Shown in pieces: positions 1 to 6,148 of a stretch of 8,743 nucleotides of DNA (its first letter is position 1; each line of letters opens with the position of its first letter). This stretch comes from an uncultured bacterium (GTDB lineage Bacteria; Cyanobacteriota; Vampirovibrionia; Gastranaerophilales; Gastranaerophilaceae), in the NCBI GenBank assembly GCA_900554385.1, contig USHE01000078.1, positions 1 to 8,743 on the forward strand, in the 5' to 3' direction. The translations under genes were made by a program, and so were the position numbers. Below the pieces are notes generated by a model. That model searched no databases. It was not told the origin of the DNA and saw only the letters and a list, made by a program, of their open reading frames with translations.

Positions 1-20
1 ACATAGGGTGTTTTATTATT

Positions 21-99
21 TGGGCATGAAGAGACTCGAACTCCCACGCGTTAGCACTTGTTCCTAAGACTTGCGTGGCTACCATTCCACCACATGCCC
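21..99 (-). tRNA. tRNA-Leu (anticodon UAG), possibly defective
   Basis: Read on the minus strand, this 79-nt segment folds as a type II tRNA. It has a perfect 7-bp acceptor stem (GGGCATG with CATGCCC), discriminator A, a 4-bp D stem (GTGG/CCAC) with GG in the loop, anticodon loop CTTAGGA giving UAG (leucine, CUA codons), an 11-nt variable region, and a T arm with loop TTCGAGT. The oddity is the anticodon stem. CAAGT faces ACAAG, so two of its five pairs are A-A mismatches, and the T stem has two G-T wobbles. The 3' CCA is not encoded, unlike the tRNA-Pro gene at 6686. It could be a working but unusual tRNA, a decaying copy, or contain a sequence error. No terminator is visible in the 20 nt left before the window edge. 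Confidence 0.8.
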
Positions 100-118
100 A
101 TATTCAGTTATCATTTGT
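89..118. repeat. Direct repeat, copy A (tRNA 5' end plus upstream spacer)
   Basis: This 30-nt segment matches 194-223 in the same orientation at 26 of 30 positions, and all four differences are transitions. On the minus strand it covers the first 11 nt of the tRNA-Leu gene and the 19 nt before it. The shared spacer as well as the tRNA start implies a local duplication rather than chance tRNA similarity. Confidence 0.8.
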
Positions 119-120
119 TG

Positions 121-206
121 GATTTGTGGTGAAATGGTAGACAGTGTCTACCTCCCTCCAAATTTTGATACTTAATCAAAATCCGGAGTCCTTACCACAT
201 GCCCGT
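121..206 (-). other. Rearranged tRNA-derived block with nested hairpins
   Basis: Both ends look like tRNA 5' halves pointing inward. The plus strand begins like a leucine-type acceptor and D arm (GGATTTGTGGTGAAATGGTAG). The minus strand begins with the same GGGCATGTGGT as the neighbouring tRNA-Leu and continues with GGATTTTGATT, which resembles a tRNA-Gln (UUG) anticodon arm. Neither strand gives a full cloverleaf, because no matching acceptor 3' strand or T arm follows. Instead the block folds as a three-way junction. The closing stem is 125-130 with 194-199. The first hairpin is 136-141 with 147-152. The second is 162-169 with 175-182, extended by 156-159 with 185-188 across a 2x2 internal loop. 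It lies inside the transcript predicted from the promoter at 285-313. I infer tRNA debris remodelled by fold-back events; a functional structured RNA remains possible. Confidence 0.55.
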
Positions 207-223
207 ATTTAGTTGTCATCTGT
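194..223. repeat. Direct repeat, copy B
   Basis: Partner of the 30-nt repeat at 89-118, with four transitions between the copies. On the minus strand it supplies a second GGGCATGTGGT upstream of the real tRNA-Leu start, so it could compete with the gene's own 5' strand for the 3' acceptor strand CATGCCC at 22-28. Confidence 0.8.
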
Positions 224-284
224 CCACTTACGCCCGCTCAGCCCCACTTTTTATTTCAGAACTTCACGCCTAAGCTCATTTACT

Positions 285-313
285 AATGTATATTAACCAA
301 AGATTATTGTCAA
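285..313 (-). promoter_or_regulatory. Sigma70-type promoter for the tRNA-Leu transcript
   Basis: On the minus strand a perfect -35 box TTGACA (308-313) is followed after 17 nt by TACATT (285-290). Transcription would start near 278 and run through the tRNA-derived block into tRNA-Leu, giving a leader of about 180 nt. It is the strongest-looking promoter in the window, as expected for a stable-RNA gene. From 224 to 278 the leader holds no recognisable gene. Confidence 0.6.
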
Positions 314-338
314 TAGGAAATTAAATCTGAACCTTTTT

Positions 339-363
339 CGCAAATTCTTGATGACAATTTGCG
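339..363. repeat. 8-bp inverted repeat downstream of the UDP-glucose dehydrogenase gene
   Basis: CGCAAATT (339-346) and AATTTGCG (356-363) form a perfect 8-bp stem with a 9-nt loop, just after the stop codon of the minus-strand gene at 374. On that strand the stem is followed by AAAAAGG rather than a T run, so it is not a standard rho-independent terminator. It may cap the 3' end of the mRNA or be incidental. Confidence 0.4.
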
Positions 364-373
364 TAATCAGAAA

Positions 374-1672
374 TTATCTTCCTATGCAGTGATATTCAAA
401 TCCGCGGCGTTCCATTCTTTCCTTGTTATACTGGTTTCTGCCGTCGAAAATTATAGGATTTTTAAGAAGTTTCTTTATTCTGTCAAAGTCCGGACGACGA
501 AATTCATTCCATTCTGTTAATAACAGCATGCAATCAGCGTCCTCTAATGCGTCATAAGAGCTTTCTGCATAGGTAATCTCATCACCCCAAATGGTTTTTG
601 CAAGGTCAAATGCTTTAGGATCGTAAGCTTTTACTTTAGCTCCAAGTGTCAATAGAGCATTAATTATAGTTATTGAAGGTGCCATTCTCATGTCATTTGT
701 TTTAGGTTTAAACGCAAGTCCCCATACCCCGAATGTCATGCCTGATATATTTGATTTGAAACGCTGTAGTATTTTGTTTATGAATATTACTCTTTGTTCC
801 TTGTTTACTTCATCTGCGGCTTCAAGCAGTTTATATCCGCAGTTGTTGTCTTGAGCCGTTTTTAAAAGAGCTTTTACATCTTTTGGAAAGCAGCTTCCGC
901 CGTATCCAAGCCCAGGAAATAAAAATTGTGAACCAATTCGTTTGTCTGAACACATTCCTATTCTTACCATTTCAGCGTCTGCACCTACGGCTTCACAGAT
1001 GTTAGCTATTTCATTGGCATAAGAAATTTTTACTGCTAAAAATGAATTAGCTGCATATTTGGTCATTTCAGCAGATTTTACATCCATAATTATAACAGGA
1101 TTTCCGGTTCTAAGAAATGGTGCGTATAATTCCTGCATAATTTCAGTTGCACGCTGGGAATTTGAGCCTATAACAACTCTGTCAGGTTTTAAAAAGTCAT
1201 CGACAGCAGCACCTTGTTTCAAAAATTCCGGATTAGAAACAACATCAAATTCGCAGTCTGTATGTTTTTTTATTATATTGGTAACCCGTTCCGCTGTACC
1301 TACAGGAACTGTCGATTTGTCTACGATTACCTTATATCCGTTAATAGCTTTACCGATACTTTCCGCAACAGCTTCTACGTATTGTAAATCCGCAGCTCCG
1401 TCTTCACTCTGAGGAGTTCCTACTGCGATAAAACAAACTTGTGATTTTTGAACGGCAAGAGACAGATCAGAAGAAAACTCTAATCTTTTTTCTCCAACAT
1501 TTACTCTTATTAAGTCTTCAAGTCCAGGTTCATAAATTGGAACAATTCCTTTTTCTAAAAGTTCAAGCTTTTTTATATCGTTATCTACACAGATAACATT
1601 GTTTCCCATTTCAGCAAGACATGTTCCAACAACAAGCCCTACGTATCCTGTTCCAATAACACAAATTTGCAT
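374..1672 (-). CDS. ugd: UDP-glucose 6-dehydrogenase
   Basis: This cytoplasmic enzyme oxidises UDP-glucose to UDP-glucuronate with two NAD+, supplying acidic sugars for lipopolysaccharide, capsule or exopolysaccharide. The 432-aa product has the full family layout. There is an N-terminal Rossmann NAD site (GTGYVG, residues 7-12), conserved VGTP (84-87), STVPVGT (120-126), SNPEFLKQG (146-154), the catalytic cysteine in GYGGSCFPKD (Cys261) with Lys205 and Asn209 upstream, and a C-terminal UDP-binding domain ending in FDGRNQ. I chose the ATG at 1672 because the protein then begins MQICVIG, as is usual for the family, and a GGGAG ribosome site lies about 10 nt upstream. The in-frame ATG at 1681 is only one base from that site. 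The gene is transcribed away from the lipid exporter gene, and both relate to the cell envelope. The closest alternative would be another nucleotide-sugar dehydrogenase such as the UDP-ManNAc enzyme, but the motifs favour Ugd. Confidence 0.93.
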   Translation of the reverse strand: MQICVIGTGYVGLVVGTCLAEMGNNVICVDNDIKKLELLEKGIVPIYEPGLEDLIRVNVGEKRLEFSSDLSLAVQKSQVCFIAVGTPQSEDGAADLQYVEAVAESIGKAINGYKVIVDKSTVPVGTAERVTNIIKKHTDCEFDVVSNPEFLKQGAAVDDFLKPDRVVIGSNSQRATEIMQELYAPFLRTGNPVIIMDVKSAEMTKYAANSFLAVKISYANEIANICEAVGADAEMVRIGMCSDKRIGSQFLFPGLGYGGSCFPKDVKALLKTAQDNNCGYKLLEAADEVNKEQRVIFINKILQRFKSNISGMTFGVWGLAFKPKTNDMRMAPSITIINALLTLGAKVKAYDPKAFDLAKTIWGDEITYAESSYDALEDADCMLLLTEWNEFRRPDFDRIKKLLKNPIIFDGRNQYNKERMERRGFEYHCIGR

Positions 1673-1701
1673 AATTAACATTCTCCCTTTTTATTGCTCT
1701 A

Positions 1702-1731
1702 ATTGTAACATAAAATGATTTATTTTGTAAA
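1702..1731 (-). promoter_or_regulatory. Candidate promoter of the UDP-glucose dehydrogenase gene
   Basis: On the minus strand, TTTACA (1726-1731) and TACAAT (1702-1707) are 18 nt apart. The predicted start near 1695 leaves a leader of about 23 nt that contains the GGGAG ribosome site. Its -35 box overlaps that of the divergent promoter. Confidence 0.5.
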
Positions 1732-1753
1732 TTCGTAATTTTTATGGGATAAT
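1725..1753 (+). promoter_or_regulatory. Candidate promoter of the ABC exporter gene
   Basis: TTGTAA (1725-1730) and GATAAT (1748-1753) are separated by the ideal 17 nt. Transcription would start near 1760, and an AGGGGA ribosome site follows at 1778-1783, 9 nt before the ATG. Confidence 0.5.
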
Positions 1754-1792
1754 CAAATTACGTTGATTAGATAGAATAGGGGACTTTGTTAT

Positions 1793-3628
1793 ATGGAATA
1801 TATGCTGAAAAATACAGTATCTAAGGATGCGTTTAAGTACGGATATCTGCTTAAAAAGATTTATCCTTATATAAAACCTGTCATGGGCAGAGCATTTATA
1901 AACCTTTTGATTGCTATACCGTTAGGGTTGTTAGATGGTGTGGTTGCATTGTCTTTAAAACCGTATTTGGATTTGGTTGTAAACGGTAATCCTGAACAGG
2001 TTTATATGATATGGGGGCATCCTGTGCATGTTCAGGCAACATTTGCTGCGATAATTCCTTTTGGTATAGTGTTATTTGCATTATTTCAAGGAATTTTAAA
2101 ATACGTCAGCAATTACCTTACTGATTGGACAGGGCAAAAGGTGTCTAATTCTTTGAAGATTGATTTGTTTAGAAAGCTTACCCGTCTTGATCCTCAGTTT
2201 TATGATGTGAATTCTTCTGGGCTTGTATTAACAAGATTCTTGTCAGATCCAGATGCGGCATCAAAAAGTATTATTGAAAGTTTAAAATCCTTTATTGCAA
2301 CCTTTTTTGGGCTTGTGGGTCTTGTAGGGGTTTTATTATATAATTCTTGGAGTCTTGCAATTATCGGTTGTACGGTTATGGCGATAGCTGTTACTCCTGT
2401 TATATTTATCCGTAAGAAAATAAAGTCTGTTTCTAATGCAAGTATGGTTGTCGGCGGTAATATGACGACTAACTTTAATGAAACTTTTGCTGGTAACAAG
2501 ATTATGGCTGCGTATAACTTGCAGGATGATCAGAATAAGAAATTCGAAAATCAAATTCATCAGCAGTTTAATCTTGCAATGTCATTAACAAAGCGTGTCG
2601 GTTGGATGTCGCCTATAATGTATTTTGTATGCTCAATTGGTATTGCACTTGTTATGGCTTACGGAAACCACCTTATTTTGTCAGGGCAAATGACAGCAGG
2701 TAGTTTTGCATCTTTTGTTACTTCATTGTTGTTGTTATATAAACCTACAAAGACTCTTGGTAATACTTTAACAAGCTTGCAGGGTACTTTTGTTGCTATG
2801 GGACGTGTATTTGAATTGTTTGATCTTCAACCGCATATTCAAAGTGCACCTGACGCAATTCCTGCCAACGGTCTTAGCAATTCTATTGAATTTAAAAATG
2901 TATACTTTGAATATGAAAAGGATGTTCCTGTATTAAAGAACTTTAGTCTTACAGTGAAAAAGAATGAGACGATTGCGCTTGTTGGAAATTCCGGCGGTGG
3001 TAAAAGTACTGTAGTAAGTCTTGTTCCAAGGTTTTATGATGTAAAATCAGGTTCTGTGGCTTTTGACGGAATTGATATCAGAAGATTTGAGCTGGATTCT
3101 TTGAGAAAGCAGATTTCATTTGTGTTTCAGGATAATTTTTTATTTTCCGGTACTATCAGAGATAATATAATGATGGGAAATGAGCAGGCTACTGATGAGC
3201 AGCTTGATAAGGTTGTTAAAATGGCTCATCTCGCCGAATTTATCGCAACCCTTGATAACGGTTTGGATACTTATGTCGGAGAACGAGGTACGACTTTATC
3301 AGGCGGTCAAAGACAACGTGTAGCCATTGCAAGAGCTATGCTTAAGGATGCTCCAATAGTTATTCTTGATGAGGCAACTTCTGCTCTTGATAATAAATCC
3401 GAAGCTATTGTTCAAAAAGCCTTAGACAACTTGATTAAAAATAAAACAGTGTTCGTAATTGCACACAGACTTTCAACAATTAAAAATGCTGACAGGATTG
3501 CTGTTGTTAATGAAGGAGAGCTTGCTGAACTTGGTACTCATGAAGATTTAATGAATCTGCCAAACGGTATTTATAAAAAGTTATACGAAATGCAGTTTAA
3601 GTCGCAGGAAGAAGCTCAAGAGGTTTAG
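1793..3628 (+). CDS. msbA: MsbA-like ABC transporter, fused membrane and ATPase domains (lipid A-type exporter)
   Basis: This is a 611-aa half-transporter that would work as a homodimer in the inner membrane and flip a lipid substrate outward; in MsbA that is the lipid A-core precursor. The membrane domain (about residues 30-330) has hydrophobic segments near 35-58, 82-102, 167-190, 190-206, 275-292 and 300-318. The ATPase domain follows from about 364. It has Walker A GNSGGGKST (398-406), the Q-loop glutamine 446, signature LSGGQ (502-506), Walker B IVILDE (522-527, catalytic Glu527) and switch His558, so it looks fully active. Length matches MsbA and related exporters of 570-620 aa. A good ribosome site (AGGGGA) supports the ATG at 1793. 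Two bases separate its stop from the next gene. Related exporters carry peptides or drugs, so the substrate is inferred from family resemblance and the nearby sugar gene. Confidence 0.85.
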   Translation: MEYMLKNTVSKDAFKYGYLLKKIYPYIKPVMGRAFINLLIAIPLGLLDGVVALSLKPYLDLVVNGNPEQVYMIWGHPVHVQATFAAIIPFGIVLFALFQGILKYVSNYLTDWTGQKVSNSLKIDLFRKLTRLDPQFYDVNSSGLVLTRFLSDPDAASKSIIESLKSFIATFFGLVGLVGVLLYNSWSLAIIGCTVMAIAVTPVIFIRKKIKSVSNASMVVGGNMTTNFNETFAGNKIMAAYNLQDDQNKKFENQIHQQFNLAMSLTKRVGWMSPIMYFVCSIGIALVMAYGNHLILSGQMTAGSFASFVTSLLLLYKPTKTLGNTLTSLQGTFVAMGRVFELFDLQPHIQSAPDAIPANGLSNSIEFKNVYFEYEKDVPVLKNFSLTVKKNETIALVGNSGGGKSTVVSLVPRFYDVKSGSVAFDGIDIRRFELDSLRKQISFVFQDNFLFSGTIRDNIMMGNEQATDEQLDKVVKMAHLAEFIATLDNGLDTYVGERGTTLSGGQRQRVAIARAMLKDAPIVILDEATSALDNKSEAIVQKALDNLIKNKTVFVIAHRLSTIKNADRIAVVNEGELAELGTHEDLMNLPNGIYKKLYEMQFKSQEEAQEV

Positions 3629-3630
3629 AT

Positions 3631-3960
3631 ATGTCTAACTATGTAATAAAAAAATGGATAGAACCCTATGTTCTTTTAGAAACGCTGAAGGCGAATTATC
3701 AGATGCAGGAATATATCTTTGACGGTTTTTCAAAGAGATTGGTTAAAGCCGATTTTTTGAGTGCGTTAAGCAATGAAGATACATTTGGCTTGTATATGAA
3801 AAATGTTAATAAGTTCTACATATTCAGCGGGCATGAGCCGTTAGATGTTGAAAATTTGTTCGGGTTTACTTCTGAAGATTACGTGCTAAAAGAAGATTCA
3901 GATGAGCCTATTGCACTTGTTGACGCAGGTAAAGCTGAAGCTGCTTTTATTATTTTTTAA
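3631..3960 (+). CDS. Conserved-looking protein of unknown function, coupled to the ABC exporter gene
   Basis: I do not recognise this 109-aa protein. It has no signal peptide and no membrane segment, so it should be a small soluble cytoplasmic protein. The N-terminal half looks helical with aromatic residues (Trp9, Tyr13, Tyr23, Tyr28, Phe30). The C-terminal half is acidic and ends in the hydrophobic AAFIIF. It starts 2 nt after the exporter stop codon. Its ribosome site AAGAGG (3618-3623) lies inside the exporter reading frame, so the two are probably translated in a coupled way. Base composition and codon use resemble the neighbours, which argues for a real gene. It could be an accessory or regulator of the exporter, or simply a co-transcribed passenger. 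No terminator with a GC-rich stem follows. Confidence 0.75.
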   Translation: MSNYVIKKWIEPYVLLETLKANYQMQEYIFDGFSKRLVKADFLSALSNEDTFGLYMKNVNKFYIFSGHEPLDVENLFGFTSEDYVLKEDSDEPIALVDAGKAEAAFIIF

Positions 3961-4024
3961 TATTTGTTAATATTAGGCAATTTTTTTAACTCAAAATCCT
4001 TTATATAAATACAGGGGATTTCTT

Positions 4025-4042
4025 AAGGGGATAGAAAAATTG
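4025..4042 (+). promoter_or_regulatory. Ribosome site deciding a TTG start
   Basis: AAGGGG at 4025-4030 is a strong Shine-Dalgarno match 9 nt before TTG at 4040. No ATG or GTG lies at a suitable distance in frame. A TATAAA-like element at 4004-4009 could be the -10 of a promoter in the gap 3961-4039, but no convincing -35 accompanies it. Confidence 0.6.
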
Positions 4043-4861
4043 TTTAGATCAGTTGGGCATACAACATATATTCAAAATAATTTTTTCGGAAATAGAGGTT
4101 TTAACACCCCTTGTATCGGTGGAAATAACTTCTATAACGGTTCTCTTTTTGGCTTTGGTTTTGGCTGTGCGCCTTCTTTGCCGCAAATGCCTCTAATGCC
4201 TCAATTGCCGGTTTGCGGGTTTCCTTCTTTTAATTTTATACCGTCATTTCCAGTAATGGGAGGATGTTGTAATACCTGGGGCGGTTTTGGCATGTTTAAT
4301 TTTGGCATGTTAAATAGAACTATGGATTTGTTTACTTTGATGAACACATTCAATGCAACAACTAACATGACAAAAAACTTCTTTAATACATTTTCAACAT
4401 TGACTGCAAACAACAGAGCTGCTCGCTCAGTGGCATCCGTTAAAAATGCTCAGATTAATACTTCGACCAATATTTCAAGCTTGAACGAAGTAGGGTATAA
4501 TTCAGAAAAAGGCGGAGCATTAGCCAAAAAAGTTGCAGGTAATGCTGTTGGATTTACCGGCTATTGCGCAAGATATGTAAGAAAAGCTCTTGACTCAACA
4601 GGTTTGGGAACCGGGGAACGCGGTGACGGTTATCAGTATGGCGATATCCTTTCACGTAATCCTAATTTCAAAGAAGTATCTGCTCGTAATATTAATTTAT
4701 CATCATTGCCTGCCGGATGTGTTTTAGTTTACGACAGGGGCGTTGCAGGATACAGCAAAAAAGCTGGCCATGTTGAAGTTACCCTTGGTAATGGTCAGGC
4801 AGTCAGCGACGGAGTTACAAACAATATTAAAAATGGAGCAAGAGTCTTTGTTCCGGTTTAA
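4040..4861 (+). CDS. CHAP-like cysteine hydrolase with a Phe/Gly/Pro-rich N-terminal half
   Basis: The 273-aa protein has two very different halves. Residues 1-120 are low in complexity and rich in Phe (about 20), Gly, Asn, Pro and Met, with five cysteines (25, 43, 59, 76, 77) and FGFGFG-like runs. Residues about 155-273 resemble a CHAP or NlpC/P60-type papain-fold hydrolase. The likely nucleophile is Cys176 in GYCARYVRKAL and the likely partner is His244 in AGHVEVTLGNG, with Asp257 in the following VSDG segment. Such domains usually cut peptidoglycan amide bonds. There is no classical signal peptide, so export or an intracellular role is open. The start is TTG at 4040, chosen because AAGGGG (4025-4030) sits 9 nt upstream; the first in-frame ATG (Met50) would remove part of the odd region. 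Its stop overlaps the stop of the convergent coaE gene. The hydrolase call rests on local motifs only. Confidence 0.7.
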   Translation: MFRSVGHTTYIQNNFFGNRGFNTPCIGGNNFYNGSLFGFGFGCAPSLPQMPLMPQLPVCGFPSFNFIPSFPVMGGCCNTWGGFGMFNFGMLNRTMDLFTLMNTFNATTNMTKNFFNTFSTLTANNRAARSVASVKNAQINTSTNISSLNEVGYNSEKGGALAKKVAGNAVGFTGYCARYVRKALDSTGLGTGERGDGYQYGDILSRNPNFKEVSARNINLSSLPAGCVLVYDRGVAGYSKKAGHVEVTLGNGQAVSDGVTNNIKNGARVFVPV

Positions 4862-5421
4862 ATTTTAGATAAAAATTTATCAACGGCAACTTTGAGTTCG
4901 TCTATGCTGCCGTTATTATAAATCACATAATCGCACAGGTGCAGTTTTTCATCCTGTGAAATTTGTGAATTCATTCTCAAACGTGCATATTGAAGTGTAT
5001 AATTATTCCTCGAAATTAAGCGATCCTCGCGAATTCCATCATCCGTATAAATAAGAAGATCTTTATCAAACAAGTCTTGCATGCCGGCTTCGTAGAGAAG
5101 GGGGATACCAACAAAACAAACTTTTTCGGTTCTGTTTTCTGTAAAAAAAGCTAGAATTTTTGCTCTGATTTCAGGATGGATAATGCTTTCCAGCTTTTGT
5201 TTTGATTTTTCGTTGCTGAATACGAGTTTCCCGAGTTTTTCACGGCAAATCTTTCCGTTTTCTATACAATCTGGAAATGCAGTTTTTACTTCATCTAAAA
5301 TTTCTAAAATTTCATGAGCAGCTTTATCGGTATCAAGAACCTTTAATCCGTTTGCTTCTAATATTTTTTGGACTGTTGATTTCCCAGAAGCGATATTTCC
5401 GGTAAGTGCGACTCTAAGCAT
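4858..5421 (-). CDS. coaE: Dephospho-CoA kinase
   Basis: This enzyme performs the last step of coenzyme A synthesis, phosphorylating the 3'-hydroxyl of dephospho-CoA with ATP in the cytoplasm. The 187-aa product begins with the family's P-loop, GNIASGKST (residues 8-16). It continues with the acidic DTD motif (30-32), the HPEIR segment typical of the CoA-binding region, and the RLISRN stretch of the lid. It is slightly short against the usual 195-210 aa but has no obvious gap. Its ATG at 5421 overlaps the end of the upstream rRNA pseudouridine synthase gene by 8 nt, and an AGGA ribosome site lies 9 nt upstream, suggesting coupled translation. It is the last gene of the minus-strand operon and ends in a 4-nt stop overlap with the convergent hydrolase gene. 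Confidence 0.92.
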   Translation of the reverse strand: MLRVALTGNIASGKSTVQKILEANGLKVLDTDKAAHEILEILDEVKTAFPDCIENGKICREKLGKLVFSNEKSKQKLESIIHPEIRAKILAFFTENRTEKVCFVGIPLLYEAGMQDLFDKDLLIYTDDGIREDRLISRNNYTLQYARLRMNSQISQDEKLHLCDYVIYNNGSIDELKVAVDKFLSKI

Positions 5422-6148
5422 TTTTAGAAATCCTGTTTAAGAAATTTTTAAGTTCTTTAATTTGCTGCGGTTTAATCGGTTTAAATTCGCCGCGTTTTAA
5501 TCCGATAATAGAAATTGTTGCGTGCTGAATTCGTTTTAATGATTTTACTTCATAACCCACGTACTCAAACATTTTACGGATTTGTCTGTTTAATCCTTGG
5601 TAGAGTGTAACCTGCATCATTGTACGTTCATTATCGCATTCCAAAACAGAGATATCTGCGTAAGCTGTTTTCCCTTTTTCAATTTCCACACCATTTGCAA
5701 GCTGTTCAAGCTCATGCGGATGAATTCTTCCATTTATTGATACTATATAAACTTTTGGAACTTTTACTGAAGGATGAGTTAATTCGTTAATTAAGTCCCC
5801 GTCGTTTGTCATTATTAAAAGTCCTGTGGAATCTTTATCCAGTCTGCCGACAGGTTTCAAGTGCTGCAAGTTTTCCGGCAGGATGTCATAAATTGTTTTT
5901 CTGCCCTTTTCGTCATCTGATGTAGTGATATAACCTGCAGGTTTATAAAACTTGTAGTATTCATGCTTTATCGGATGAATAAGCTTTTTATCAACAAAAA
6001 CCTTGTCTTTTGGCTGAACAAGGTAACCGAGTTCTGTAATCTTTTTACCGTTTATCATAACCTTGCCTGATTCAATAAGTTCATCAGCTTTGCGTCTAGA
6101 ACATAATCCGGACGAGGCAATGTATTTATTTAAGCGAGTACCGGACAT
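5414..6148 (-). CDS. Ribosomal RNA pseudouridine synthase, RsuA/RluB family
   Basis: The enzyme isomerises a specific uridine of ribosomal RNA to pseudouridine during ribosome assembly. The 244-aa protein has an N-terminal S4 RNA-binding domain (about residues 4-50, with LNKYIASSGLCSRRKADELI) and a catalytic domain whose GRLDKDSTGLLI motif carries the catalytic Asp104. It ends with the family-typical NRQIRKMFEYVGYEV (187-201) and a LKRGEFKPI close. The S4 domain and motif set place it in the RsuA/RluB/RluE/RluF group. Most single-copy members of this size act on 23S rRNA like RluB, but the target cannot be fixed from sequence. The ATG at 6148 has AAGGA 7 nt upstream. The gene overlaps the upstream thioesterase gene by 19 nt and coaE by 8 nt. 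Confidence 0.9.
   Translation of the reverse strand: MSGTRLNKYIASSGLCSRRKADELIESGKVMINGKKITELGYLVQPKDKVFVDKKLIHPIKHEYYKFYKPAGYITTSDDEKGRKTIYDILPENLQHLKPVGRLDKDSTGLLIMTNDGDLINELTHPSVKVPKVYIVSINGRIHPHELEQLANGVEIEKGKTAYADISVLECDNERTMMQVTLYQGLNRQIRKMFEYVGYEVKSLKRIQHATISIIGLKRGEFKPIKPQQIKELKNFLNRISKNA

Noticed and set aside
121..206. A second complete tRNA gene (Leu, Gly, Trp or Gln) on either strand
   Set aside because: D-arm and anticodon-like pieces are present, but no acceptor 3' strand or T arm matches, and the anticodon-loop candidates lack paired stems.
339..363. Rho-independent terminator of ugd
   Set aside because: The stem is AT-rich and, on the ugd strand, is followed by A residues rather than T residues.
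1059..1412. Plus-strand open frame opposite ugd
   Set aside because: It lies wholly within a strongly conserved gene on the other strand, with no ribosome site or recognisable protein.
2200..2560. Two minus-strand open frames within the ABC exporter gene
   Set aside because: They are antisense shadows of the membrane domain with no family features.
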